Assembly (NCBI GenBank): GCA_029261835.1
Contig: JAJDAO010000026.1
Span: forward strand, 1-64,000
Direction: 5' to 3'
Length of the DNA stretch: 64,000 nucleotides
DNA from: Deltaproteobacteria bacterium
GTDB taxonomy: Bacteria; Myxococcota_A; UBA9160; UBA4427
The translations under genes were made by a program, and so were the position numbers. Positions 1 through 9,254 of this stretch are shown piece by piece; position 1 is the first letter of the stretch; each line of letters begins with the position of its first letter. Below the pieces are notes generated by a model. It was not told where the DNA came from. It worked only from the letters and a program-made list of their open reading frames with translations, and did not search any database.

Positions 1-1
1 A

Positions 2-2644
2 AGCGCCCTGCTGCTGCGCGACACCGACCTTGTGCGCTTTGTCCCGGACGGCCAGAACGCAGACACCGCGTCTTTCGACTTCGCCGCCTGGGACCAGACC
101 ACGGGCACTGCCGGCACCCTCGCCGACGCTTCGCTGAACGGAGGCACCACCGCCTTCTCGGTCGCGACCGATACGGCGTCCATCACGGTCACCGCGGTGA
201 ACGACGCGCCGACACTCACGCCGAGTGCGCCATCTCTGACGAGCATCACCGAAAACGACCTCAGCAACTCGGGAGACCTCATCTCGAGCTTGCTAGCGGG
301 CGTCACCGACGTGGATGCAAGCGCGCTCGAGGGCATCGCGATCACATCCCTCACGAGCAGCAACGGCAGCTGGCAGTATTCGACCGACGGTGGGACGATC
401 TGGAGCGCTGTGGGCGCTGTCTCGAATACCAGTGCCCTGCTGCTGCGCGACACCGATCTCGTGCGCTTCGTCCCGGATGGCTTGAACGCCGATACAGCGT
501 CCTTCGACTTCGCCGCCTGGGACCAGACTTCGGGGTCGGCGGGAAGCCAGGTGGACGTCAGCGTGAACGGCGGCACCACCGCCTTCTCGGTCGCGACCGA
601 TACGGCGTCCATCACGGTCACCGCGGCAAACGACGCACCGACACTCACGCCGAGTGCGCCATCTCTGACGAGCATCAGCGAAAACGACCTCACCAACTCG
701 GGAGACCTCATCTCGAGCTTGCTAGCGGGCGTCGCCGACGTGGATGCAAGCGCGCTCCAGGGCCTCGCGATCACGTCCCTCACGAGCAGCAACGGCAGCT
801 GGCAGTATTCCACCGACGGTGGGACGATCTGGAGTGCTGTGGGGGCTGTCTCGAATACCAGTGCCCTGCTGCTGCGCGACACCGATCTCGTGCGCTTCGT
901 CCCGGACGGCTTGAACGCGGACTCGGCGTCCTTCGACTTCGTCGCCTGGGACCAGACCACGGGCACTGCCGGCACCGCGGTGGACGCGTCCACGGGCAGC
1001 GGCACGACAGCCTTCTCGACCGGCTCGGACACCGCCTCGATCGTCGTCTCGGCCGTCAACGAAGCGCCGGTTCTCACACCGAGTGCGCCCACCCTGACGA
1101 GCATCACCGAAGACGACGTCGCCAACTCGGGGAACCTCATCTCGAGCTTGCTAGCGGGCGTCACCGACGTGGATGTAAGCGCCCTCGAGGGCATCGCGAT
1201 CACATCCCTCAGCAGCAGCAACGGCAGCTGGGAGTTCTCCACCGACGGCGGGACGATCTGGAACGCGGTCGGCTCCGTCTCCGACTCGAGCGCGCTGCTG
1301 CTCCGCGATACGGATCGGGTGCGCTTCGTGCCGGACGGACAGAACGCGGACAGCGCCTCCTTCGACTTCCGGGCCTGGGATCAGACCACGGGGAGCGAGG
1401 GAAGCAAGGTCTCTGCCGCGACGACGGGCAACGACACGGCCTTCTCGGTCGCGAGCGATACCGCCACGGTCACCGTCACCGCTGTGAACGACGCAGCGTC
1501 GCTGGGCAACGGCACCCTCCTCTCGCTCCTGGCGGGCGACACGAACCCACCCGGAGCCACCGTCTCGAGCTTGTTCGGCGCCACGTTCGCGGACGTCGAC
1601 ACGGGATCCAGCTTCGGTGGCATCGTCGTCGTCGCCAACACCGCCGACGCGGGCAGCGAAGGTGTCTGGCAGTATTCGAGCGACGGCGGCGCCAACTGGT
1701 TCGCGATCGGCAGCGTCGGTGACAATGCTTCCGCGCTGGTTCTATCGACTGGAACCCACATCCGCTTCCTCCCGGTCTCGAGCTTCACCGGCGCAACCGG
1801 GCTCTCCGCACGCGGACTCGACGACAGCTACTCGGGCAGCTACTCGTCGACGACGGGCGGGGCCGAGAGCCGTGCGAATGTCGACGCGTCTGCAAACGGC
1901 GGCACGACCTCGATCACCGCGAGCGCTTCGACTCTCTCGACGACCATCCTCGCGAGCACGCCGCCGCTCGAGGATCCCGAAGCTCCGGAGCCGCCCGAGA
2001 CGCCGCCCGAGGAACCTCCGGTCGAGGAGCCGGGGGATCCGACGAAGCTACCGAGCGAGCCGTCCATCGCGCCGCCCCCACCCTCGTCGCCCGGCGTCTC
2101 GGAAGGGACCTTGCCCTCGCCGGTTCCCGCTCCGATCGTCGCTTCGGGGACTCCGACCGCCGGCGCGACCGTCCAGCCGGCGATCGTCCACCACGACCGC
2201 GTGGAGGACGAGGACAGGGAGGTCGCTGCCCGCACACCGCTGGACGTCCTTCGGGACGTCTATCTCGGACGTTCGCCGATCGGCGCCAACATCCTGACCG
2301 ACCTGATCTTCAGTGGCGAGCGGGGCGGTTTCCTCGGCGAACTCGACGCAGCGCAAGAAGACATCCTGGCTCTCGGTGACCTCGAGGTGATGATGGTCAG
2401 CTCGAGCATCGCCGTCACGAGCGGCCTCTCCGTTGGCTATGTGCTGTGGCTGACCCGCGGCGGCCTGCTCATCGCGAGTCTCCTCTCCTCCCTCCCCGCC
2501 TGGAGGCTGATCGACCCGATTCCCGTGCTGGCCAGGCTGGGTTTGGACGAAGAGACCGATGAAGACGAAGGGGAGTCCCTCGATTCGATGGTGAATGCCG
2601 AGCAAGACGCCCCAGAAGAAGAAGACGGATCCAATCTGCCGTGA
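2..2644 (+). CDS. C-terminal part of a giant tandem-repeat surface protein (5' end off the window)
   Basis: The frame is open from the first bases, so the true start lies upstream. The visible ~880 residues hold tandem 143-residue repeats with recurring WQYSTDGG, RFVPDG and AWDQT motifs and VTAVNDAP-type junctions, as in cadherin-like/VCBS giant adhesins. A diverged last repeat is followed by a Pro/Glu-rich linker (about residues 650-710), a conserved-looking helical block, one hydrophobic segment (SVGYVLWL...LIASLLSSL) and an acidic tail. The end architecture suggests anchoring in the inner membrane by the C-terminus with the repeats outside the cytoplasm. Its stop codon overlaps the kinase start (TGATG), so it is co-translated with a two-component system. 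Ligand unknown; function as adhesin or sensor partner is inference. Confidence 0.85.
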   Translation, partial: SALLLRDTDLVRFVPDGQNADTASFDFAAWDQTTGTAGTLADASLNGGTTAFSVATDTASITVTAVNDAPTLTPSAPSLTSITENDLSNSGDLISSLLAGVTDVDASALEGIAITSLTSSNGSWQYSTDGGTIWSAVGAVSNTSALLLRDTDLVRFVPDGLNADTASFDFAAWDQTSGSAGSQVDVSVNGGTTAFSVATDTASITVTAANDAPTLTPSAPSLTSISENDLTNSGDLISSLLAGVADVDASALQGLAITSLTSSNGSWQYSTDGGTIWSAVGAVSNTSALLLRDTDLVRFVPDGLNADSASFDFVAWDQTTGTAGTAVDASTGSGTTAFSTGSDTASIVVSAVNEAPVLTPSAPTLTSITEDDVANSGNLISSLLAGVTDVDVSALEGIAITSLSSSNGSWEFSTDGGTIWNAVGSVSDSSALLLRDTDRVRFVPDGQNADSASFDFRAWDQTTGSEGSKVSAATTGNDTAFSVASDTATVTVTAVNDAASLGNGTLLSLLAGDTNPPGATVSSLFGATFADVDTGSSFGGIVVVANTADAGSEGVWQYSSDGGANWFAIGSVGDNASALVLSTGTHIRFLPVSSFTGATGLSARGLDDSYSGSYSSTTGGAESRANVDASANGGTTSITASASTLSTTILASTPPLEDPEAPEPPETPPEEPPVEEPGDPTKLPSEPSIAPPPPSSPGVSEGTLPSPVPAPIVASGTPTAGATVQPAIVHHDRVEDEDREVAARTPLDVLRDVYLGRSPIGANILTDLIFSGERGGFLGELDAAQEDILALGDLEVMMVSSSIAVTSGLSVGYVLWLTRGGLLIASLLSSLPAWRLIDPIPVLARLGLDEETDEDEGESLDSMVNAEQDAPEEEDGSNLP
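5..1291 (+). repeat. Three tandem 429-bp (143-codon) repeat units within the surface-protein gene
   Basis: The landmark encoding ALLLRDTD recurs at about 5, 434, 863 and 1292, a period of exactly 429 bp. The units beginning near 434 and 863 are nearly identical at DNA level over long stretches, while the fourth copy (from 1292) drifts. High nucleotide identity implies recent duplication or gene conversion; copy number may vary among strains and the array may be mis-assembled. Confidence 0.9.
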
Positions 2645-5505
2645 TGTTCCTAAACGCCAAGGCTCACATCTCCCTGGGGCAGACCTTCCTGCTGGTGACG
2701 CTGCTGCTCGCGGCACTCGCCATGGGACTGGTACCCGACCGGCGGCAAGCGGTCCGCGAGGGACGCACGGCCCTCGCGGAGGCGATGGCAATCAGCGGCT
2801 CCGCGCTCGTCACTCAGGCGGATCTACGACGGCTCGAAGTCACCCTGGCCCTGGTCGTGGAGCGCAACGACGACCTGCTCTCGGCAGGGGTGCGGCGGTC
2901 CGATGGTCGGTCACTCGTGAGCATCGGCGACCACGAGGTGGCCTGGGTCGACGATGCGGACGACTACTCGACGACGTCGCAGCTGAAGGTACCGATTTGG
3001 TCGCACGGCCAAAGATGGGGCCAGGTCGAGATGCGCTTCCAGCCGCTCGCGGCGACGGGCTTCCTGGGCTTGCTCCAGGATCCGCGAGTGAAGCTGATCG
3101 GCTTCCTTGCCCTCTGCACCTTCGCACTCTTCTATATGTACCTCGGGAAGATGCTCCAGCATCTCGATCCCTCGCAGGCGGTGCCGGCCCACGTGCGCTC
3201 CGCTCTCGACACGCTGGCCGAAGGCCTGATCGTAATGGACAAGAAGGAGCGGATCGTCCTCGCCAACCAGGCGATCGCCGGGATCGTCGGCCGGAACTCC
3301 GACGAGCTGATGGGGCGCCGGGTCGAGCAACTCGCATGGGTGAACGCCGACGGCACCCCCTTCCCGCCGGAGGAGTTCCCCTGGCGCGCCGCGATGGCCG
3401 ACGGCGAGCCCCGCGTAAACGACATCGTCTTGCTGCAGGACAACGAGGGCGACGTCCGCACGTTCATCGTGAACTGCTCACCCGTCCTGGGATCGAGCGG
3501 CAGCCCGGGAGGCGTCCTGATCAGCCTCGACGACGTCACGCAGCTCGAGGAGCACAAGGCCGAGCTCTCGATCGCGAAGGAGGAGGCCGAGGCGGCCAAT
3601 CAGGCGAAGAGCGAGTTCCTCGCCAACATGAGCCACGAGATCCGCACCCCGATGACCGCGATCCTCGGCTTTGCCGAGGTCCTCAAGCGGGGCTACGTGA
3701 CGGACGAGCAGGATCGCAACAAGTACCTCGAGACGATCCGTTCGAGTGGCGAACACCTCCTCCAGCTGATCAACGACGTGCTCGACCTCGCCAAAGTCGA
3801 ATCGGGCAGTTTCGAACTCGAGCAAATCCAGTTCGCACCGCACGTCGTGGTCAAAGAGGTCGTCACCGTCCTCGCAGTAAAGGCCCAGGAGAAGGGCATC
3901 GCTCTCGACTTCGACGTCGAGGGGAGGATTCCGGAGACGCTGCTCTCGGACCCGACCCGGCTCCGGCAGATCGCCACCAACCTCGTCTCGAACGCGATCA
4001 AGTTCACCGATGCCGGCGCCGTGAAGGTCACGCTGGGGCTCTCCGGCCAGGGCGCCGACGCCCGCTTCACTCTGCGCGTGACCGACAGCGGCATCGGGCT
4101 ACCCGAGGAGTCGTTCGAGTCGATCTTCGACGAGTTCGTACAGGCCGACAGCTCGGTGTCCCGACGCTTCGGCGGCACCGGTCTCGGCCTTCCCATAAGC
4201 CGCCGCTTCGCGCGCATGATGGGCGGCGACATCTACGTCAGCAGCGTGCCCGGCGAGGGCAGTACGTTCACTGTGACGATCGACCCCGGGCCGCTCGAGG
4301 GCGTGGCAATGCTCACGGCTGTAGAAGCGTTGGCGGCCGCCGATACGCCGGCGGCAGCAGAAGCCGGCGGCTGGCAGTTCCCGCCCGCGCGCATCCTCGT
4401 CGTCGACGACGGCGAGGAGAACCGTGAATTCCTTAGGCTCGTGCTCGAAGACGTCGGGCTGGTGGTCCAAGAAGCCGAGAACGGTCAGGTTGGCGTGGAG
4501 AAGGCGCGTGTCGGCGATTTCGATCTGATCCTGATGGACATGCAAATGCCCGTGATGGATGGCTACACGGCGGCGGGGGTCTTGCGCAAGAATCAGTTCA
4601 CGAAGCCGATCATCGCCCTCACGGCAAACGCCATGAAGGGCTTCGAGAAGAAGTGCCTCGACGCCGGCTGCAGCGGCTATCTCACCAAGCCGGTCGACAT
4701 CGACAACCTGATCCGGGCCCTCGCCGAGCTTCTGGGAGGCGAACGAACGTCGAGGGAACGGACCCGGAACAAGCAGTCCGTCGCATCGCCAGCGAAAGCG
4801 ACCGCCGGGGGGCCGGTCCGCTCCTCGCTGGCGGGAAAGGGCCCGCAGTACGCGCGCATCGTCAAGAAGTTCGTGGGGCGCCTGGAAGAGAGGCTCCTGG
4901 CTATGCAGACGAGCTGGCAAGCGCGCGACTTCGACGCTCTCGCATGCCACGCGCACTGGCTGAAGGGATCCGCGGGAACCGTCGGCTTCGAGGCCTTCCG
5001 CCAGCCAGCCGAAGCCCTGGAGCTCTTTGCACGGGATCGCAGCGAGGCCGACGTCGATGCGGTGTTGCGCGAGCTGAGAGATCTCGCCGGTCGAATCGTC
5101 GCCGATGAGACAGGCCAGGCTCAGCCCGGAGCGGCCGCGCGCAGCCGAGAGGCCGTCCACACCGGCGCCGTCACCTCGCATCTCGCGGCGAACCCCCGCT
5201 TCCGGCCGACCGTCGAGAAGTTCGTGCAACGACTCGAGGAAAACCTTCAAGTGATGGACGACCGCCTGGAGGCTCGAGACCACGAGCAACTCGCGGCCCT
5301 CGCTCACTGGCTCAAGGGCTCTTCGGGGATGGTCGGCTTCGAGGCGTTCAGAGGTCCGGCCAGCAACCTGGAGGCACTCGCGCGCGAGCAGAAATGGAGC
5401 GAGATCGAGGCAGCAATTCAGGAATTGCGCTCCCTCACCGAGCGGATCCAGATCCCGTCGACCAGTTCAGATGCCCGAACCGTTGACCGAGAAGAACGGA
5501 CATGA
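2644..5505 (+). CDS. Hybrid sensor histidine kinase with REC and two C-terminal HPt domains
   Basis: Inner-membrane sensor kinase of 953 residues. Order: TM1 (about 11-30), periplasmic region, TM2 (about 150-168), PAS (about 185-300), coiled coil, HisKA with MSHEIRTPM (phospho-His331), HATPase with NAIKF and GTGLGL boxes, REC with phospho-Asp632 in [10 protein letters not shown], then two HPt domains, each with HWLKGS (His771 and His888). The ATG at 2644 overlaps the preceding stop; a GTG at 2641 is an alternative. The gene ends in a 4-bp overlap with the REC-GGDEF-EAL gene, so the phosphorelay very likely runs H331-D632-HPt to that regulator. The duplicated HPt is unusual; perhaps it feeds two receivers. 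The signal may come from the adjoining repeat protein (inference). Confidence 0.93.
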   Translation: MFLNAKAHISLGQTFLLVTLLLAALAMGLVPDRRQAVREGRTALAEAMAISGSALVTQADLRRLEVTLALVVERNDDLLSAGVRRSDGRSLVSIGDHEVAWVDDADDYSTTSQLKVPIWSHGQRWGQVEMRFQPLAATGFLGLLQDPRVKLIGFLALCTFALFYMYLGKMLQHLDPSQAVPAHVRSALDTLAEGLIVMDKKERIVLANQAIAGIVGRNSDELMGRRVEQLAWVNADGTPFPPEEFPWRAAMADGEPRVNDIVLLQDNEGDVRTFIVNCSPVLGSSGSPGGVLISLDDVTQLEEHKAELSIAKEEAEAANQAKSEFLANMSHEIRTPMTAILGFAEVLKRGYVTDEQDRNKYLETIRSSGEHLLQLINDVLDLAKVESGSFELEQIQFAPHVVVKEVVTVLAVKAQEKGIALDFDVEGRIPETLLSDPTRLRQIATNLVSNAIKFTDAGAVKVTLGLSGQGADARFTLRVTDSGIGLPEESFESIFDEFVQADSSVSRRFGGTGLGLPISRRFARMMGGDIYVSSVPGEGSTFTVTIDPGPLEGVAMLTAVEALAAADTPAAAEAGGWQFPPARILVVDDGEENREFLRLVLEDVGLVVQEAENGQVGVEKARVGDFDLILMDMQMPVMDGYTAAGVLRKNQFTKPIIALTANAMKGFEKKCLDAGCSGYLTKPVDIDNLIRALAELLGGERTSRERTRNKQSVASPAKATAGGPVRSSLAGKGPQYARIVKKFVGRLEERLLAMQTSWQARDFDALACHAHWLKGSAGTVGFEAFRQPAEALELFARDRSEADVDAVLRELRDLAGRIVADETGQAQPGAAARSREAVHTGAVTSHLAANPRFRPTVEKFVQRLEENLQVMDDRLEARDHEQLAALAHWLKGSSGMVGFEAFRGPASNLEALAREQKWSEIEAAIQELRSLTERIQIPSTSSDARTVDREERT

Positions 5506-7286
5506 CGGGCCGCGATCGCCTCGATACACCCATCATGCTCGCGAGCTCGGGAAGCTCGAGCGCGCGCACGCCCTTTGCTTCGTCGACCATCATGATCGTC
5601 GACGATGAGCCGACGACGATCGAGATTCTGGAGATGTTCCTCCAGGGCGAGGGCTACGATCACTTCGTCACGACGACCGAGTCGCCGAAAGCCGTCGCGC
5701 TCGCCAGGCAGAAGCGTCCGGACGTCTTGCTCCTCGATCTGATGATGCCCGAGGTAGGCGGGCTCGATGTGCTCCGGGCGATCCGCAACGACGAAGAGCT
5801 GAGGCACCTGCCCGTGATCATCCTCACGTCTTCGACCGAGCCCGAGACAAAGCTCCAGGCGCTCGAACTCGGGGCGACGGATCTACTCGCCAAGCCTGTG
5901 GATCCCAGCGAGTTGGCGCTGCGCCTGAAGAACACGCTGACCGCGAAGTTCTACCAAGATCGACTCGCCTATTACGACCGGCTGACGGGACTGCCCAACC
6001 GCCGGTTCTTCATGGAACACCTCGAACGCACGTTGCGCCGCGCTGCTGGAGGAGCGACCGAATGCGCGGTCCTCTACATCAATCTGGACCGCTTCAAGCA
6101 GATCAACGACGCTCTGGGTTACAAAGTGGGGGACGCCCTGCTGTGCGCGGCGGCCGAGCGGCTCGCGCGGAGCATCCGACCGACGGACTTCATTGCGGCG
6201 CCCGGCATCCCCGGCATCGACGACCCGCTCTCCCGGGTCGGCGGTGACGAGTTCTCGGTGCTGATTCCCAGCCCCAGCGCGGTCGAAGGCTCTGAGCGCG
6301 TAGCCCGCCGCATCGTCGCGGGTCTCGCCGAGTCGTTCCACGTCGACGGGCACGAGCTCTTCCTGACCGCCAGCATCGGGATCGCGCTCTTCCCGGCCGA
6401 CGGCGATGACATCGAGACCCTGCTTGCCAACGCCAACATTGCGATGTCCCACGCCAAGAAGCGCGGACGCAACGACCTGCAGTTCTACGACCGGTCCCTG
6501 AATTCCGCATCGATCCAGCGCCTCAGCCTCGAGAACCAGCTGCGCCGGGCCATCGACCACAAGGAACTTCGGCTCTACTACCAGCCCAAGGTGGACATCG
6601 AAACGGACCGGATCATCGGCGCCGAAGCGCTCATGCGATGGGAGCATCCCGAACTCGGCCTTGTCGGACCCGACCAGTTCATTCCGCTCGCGGAGGAGAC
6701 GGGGCTCATCACATCCCTTGGAGAGTGGGCGCTTCGGACTGCATGTCAGCAGAACCGAGCCTGGCAGACGGCGGGCCTCCCGCCGATCTCCATCGCGGTC
6801 AACGTCTCCGCAAAGCAGTTCGAAAACGAACGCTTCGTCGAAACAATCCGCGGTGCTCTGGAAGAGAGCCAGATGGACCCAACGCACCTCGTTCTCGAGC
6901 TGACCGAGAGCGTGATCATGGAAAATCCAACCAAGACGGCGAAGATGCTCTACGCCATCAAGGAGATGGGCGCCCGGGTTTCAGTGGACGACTTCGGCAC
7001 GGGATACTCATCCCTCAGCTCACTCAAGCGTTTTCCGATCGACGAGCTGAAGATCGATCGCTCCTTTGTTCAGAACATCCCACAGGACGAAGACGATGCC
7101 GCGATCGTCAACGCGATCGTCTTGATCGGACACACCCTGGGCCTGACGGTTGTGGCCGAAGGCGTGGAGACGCTCGACCAGCTCGCCTTCCTCAGTCGCC
7201 GCGGCTGCGACACCTTTCAGGGATTCCTGCGAAGCAGGCCCGTTCCCGCTGAGGACTTCCAGCGACTGCTGCGCGAAGAGCGCTGA
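5502..7286 (+). CDS. Response regulator with REC-GGDEF-EAL domains (c-di-GMP turnover)
   Basis: 594 residues: REC (about 25-150) with acidic VDDE and phospho-Asp79 in [13 protein letters not shown] domain with an intact GGDEF motif at 247-251; EAL domain with E375-A-L and the DDFGTGYSS and LKIDRSFV motifs, so both catalytic sites look competent. The position of the allosteric RxxD I-site reads GIDD and a short insertion precedes it, so product inhibition is probably lost. Starts inside the end of the kinase gene (ATGA overlap) and should be its output: phosphorylation sets c-di-GMP synthesis versus hydrolysis, plausibly controlling display of the giant surface protein encoded first in the operon (inference). 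Confidence 0.94.
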   Translation: MTGRDRLDTPIMLASSGSSSARTPFASSTIMIVDDEPTTIEILEMFLQGEGYDHFVTTTESPKAVALARQKRPDVLLLDLMMPEVGGLDVLRAIRNDEELRHLPVIILTSSTEPETKLQALELGATDLLAKPVDPSELALRLKNTLTAKFYQDRLAYYDRLTGLPNRRFFMEHLERTLRRAAGGATECAVLYINLDRFKQINDALGYKVGDALLCAAAERLARSIRPTDFIAAPGIPGIDDPLSRVGGDEFSVLIPSPSAVEGSERVARRIVAGLAESFHVDGHELFLTASIGIALFPADGDDIETLLANANIAMSHAKKRGRNDLQFYDRSLNSASIQRLSLENQLRRAIDHKELRLYYQPKVDIETDRIIGAEALMRWEHPELGLVGPDQFIPLAEETGLITSLGEWALRTACQQNRAWQTAGLPPISIAVNVSAKQFENERFVETIRGALEESQMDPTHLVLELTESVIMENPTKTAKMLYAIKEMGARVSVDDFGTGYSSLSSLKRFPIDELKIDRSFVQNIPQDEDDAAIVNAIVLIGHTLGLTVVAEGVETLDQLAFLSRRGCDTFQGFLRSRPVPAEDFQRLLREER

Positions 7287-7316
7287 CGGCCGAAGGCGCA
7301 GACTGCAGCGCGGCGA

Positions 7317-9128
7317 TTACTGCAGGTAGCCGAGCGCCTGGAGCACCTTCATCTGGAAGGGATCGATGGCAGCGGCTGTGCGCGATGCTCCGGGGTCTGG
7401 CACTCGAGCGTCGAGCTTCGTCTGGGCCCCCGAGAACGGATGGTCCTCTGCCGGATCGAGCCTCAGGTCGTAACCGAAATCGGAGCCCTCCCCGGAGACG
7501 ATGCGTTTGAGCGCGCCGTCGACGACGGCCTCTTTACGGGCCAGCAGGTACTCGCTCTGCTCCTTGCGGTGACGTCGCCAGCCCATCGCACCTTTGTTTG
7601 GAAAGAACTGCTCTGCTCGAACTCGTCGACCCCGTTCGACCCGGTCGTCATCACGTGGTGCGAGCAGAGTCTCGAGGTTCACGCCGTCGACCGCGGGCCC
7701 CTCGACCCCAGCCGTCGCGAGAAGCGTTGGCATGATGTCGACGAGCGAGACGACTTCCGGCACAACGAATCCCTTCGGAATCGTCCCCCCTGCCATCACC
7801 ATTGGGATGCGGATCAGCGGCTCGTACAGCGTATTGCTGTGACCGAATAGCGTGTGTTCTCCGAACAGCTCTCCGTGGTCGGCGACGACCACGATGATCG
7901 GATCCTCGCCCACGAGATCGAGAATCTCGCCGAGCGCTGCGTCGGCGGCGGCGATGGCGCCGTCGAGGAGATCGAGACCGATCGCGGCGTCGTCGTGCGA
8001 GAGCAGATTGCCGTTCTGGGTCGCCGTCGCGACCCGCGAGCCAATCACCTCCATCGCACGCAGGGAGAGGTCAGCGTTGGTGAAGCGGCGCCGGAACGCC
8101 CGGGGTACGTGCTGGTAGGGCGCGTGGGCCTCGAAGAGGTTTACGAACAGGAAGTAGGGACGCGCCGCATCTCTCTCGGAGAGCCAGCGCCGAACCCCAG
8201 CGACGAGGTCTGCTCCGCCCTTGTCGCGATCGGGCGCCCACAGAGCGAAGTACACCCGCTTCGCCAGCAACATCCAATCGATGTGGGTGCGACGCCAGGA
8301 CTCGCGGTAGAGCTGGAAGCCGCGGGACATGCCTGTTCCCGGGGCGATCCACGCATTCGAGGAGAAGCACGCTGTCTCGTAGCCGTGCACCGCGAGGCTC
8401 TCCGCCAGCGTGGGATGATGATCATCGAGTTTGAGATGTTCGGAGTGCGCACCGTGATGACTGGAGAGGAGGCCGGTGAAGAGAGAAGCGTGACTCGGAA
8501 GCGACCAATTGCTGGTGGCGTAGGCGCGTTCGAAGCGCGCGCCTCGCGTCGCCAGCCTCGAGAGGTTCGGTGTCGTCTCGCGGTCGTAACCGTAGGCCGA
8601 AGTGTGGTCGGCGCGCACCGTGTCGAGAACCACGACCACGAAGGAGGGTCCCGTCGCGTATGTTGCGGCCTGCTGGACTGCGACGCTCGGCGGAAGCGCT
8701 CCGGGCGGTGTGACGGGGCTCTTGACGACGGGGTAGAGGACAAAGGCGGCGCTGATGAGCGCCACGGGCCAGGTGAAGCGGCCAAGAGCCAGAACAGCAA
8801 ACAGCGCCGCCACCGCGAGCAGAGGCAGCGAACGAACCTCGCCGCTGGCGGCGACGAGCCCCGCCGCAACGCCCAGGATCACTCCCATGCGGATCAAGAC
8901 CGAACGCACGAGGCGGCTTGGGGCCAGAGCCAGCAGCGCCAGATCGAGTCCGAGCGTCAGGAGCGCGTACATCCCGAGAGCGCCCAGCAAGAGCGGCCCC
9001 AGTGAGCCGGTCTTGAAACCGTTCATGTAGGGACCGACCACGAAGAGACAGTCTGCGACGAGTAGGCCGGCTGCCAGCGCCAGGCCAACCGTCGGCCATC
9101 GCTGAGTCGGCACGAAGAAGGTTCTCAT
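7317..9128 (-). CDS. Membrane-anchored sulfatase-family hydrolase/transferase
   Basis: 603 residues from an ATG at 9128; the frame stays open further upstream but that would invade the divergent regulator gene, so it is rejected. The N-terminus carries about four or five hydrophobic segments (residues 10-150). The alkaline-phosphatase-like catalytic domain follows: metal-binding LDTVRAD (Asp169), then NWSLPSH with the expected nucleophile Ser209, and ADHGELFGEH as the second metal site. The SxPS core is kept but the Arg of the classical sulfatase motif (C/S-x-P-S-R) is His, so formylglycine maturation is uncertain and a phospho- or sulfo-ester substrate cannot be assigned. Convergent with the c-di-GMP regulator gene. 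Confidence 0.85.
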   Translation of the reverse strand: MRTFFVPTQRWPTVGLALAAGLLVADCLFVVGPYMNGFKTGSLGPLLLGALGMYALLTLGLDLALLALAPSRLVRSVLIRMGVILGVAAGLVAASGEVRSLPLLAVAALFAVLALGRFTWPVALISAAFVLYPVVKSPVTPPGALPPSVAVQQAATYATGPSFVVVVLDTVRADHTSAYGYDRETTPNLSRLATRGARFERAYATSNWSLPSHASLFTGLLSSHHGAHSEHLKLDDHHPTLAESLAVHGYETACFSSNAWIAPGTGMSRGFQLYRESWRRTHIDWMLLAKRVYFALWAPDRDKGGADLVAGVRRWLSERDAARPYFLFVNLFEAHAPYQHVPRAFRRRFTNADLSLRAMEVIGSRVATATQNGNLLSHDDAAIGLDLLDGAIAAADAALGEILDLVGEDPIIVVVADHGELFGEHTLFGHSNTLYEPLIRIPMVMAGGTIPKGFVVPEVVSLVDIMPTLLATAGVEGPAVDGVNLETLLAPRDDDRVERGRRVRAEQFFPNKGAMGWRRHRKEQSEYLLARKEAVVDGALKRIVSGEGSDFGYDLRLDPAEDHPFSGAQTKLDARVPDPGASRTAAAIDPFQMKVLQALGYLQ

Positions 9129-9135
9129 GGCCGCC

Positions 9136-9141
9136 AAGGTA
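9136..9141 (-). promoter_or_regulatory. -10-like hexamer of the sulfatase gene (leaderless)
   Basis: Minus-strand TACCTT followed by 7 nt and the ATG at 9128, with no Shine-Dalgarno between. One of the repeated TANNNT-N6-8-start arrangements in this window. Confidence 0.45.
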
Positions 9142-9241
9142 TCCCCGGGGCGCCGGGCAGGTCCTGTCGGAAATCTGCCGATTCTCTGTGGATCTGCTCT
9201 GAGCGGCTGACAGGTTCTGTTCTTCAGTGGAGCCGCCGCGT

Positions 9242-9247
9242 TAGAGT
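9242..9247 (+). promoter_or_regulatory. -10-like hexamer of the AAA/TPR regulator gene (leaderless)
   Basis: TAGAGT ends 7 nt before the ATG at 9255 and no Shine-Dalgarno is present. The same TAGAGT-to-start geometry recurs before 16436 and 44348. Confidence 0.5.
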
Positions 9248-9254
9248 CTGTGAC

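Noticed and set aside
2595..4427. 610-residue Arg/Pro-rich frame overlapping the kinase gene
   Set aside because: A shadow of the GC-rich kinase gene: composition is low-complexity, no motif, and the other frame has complete kinase domains.
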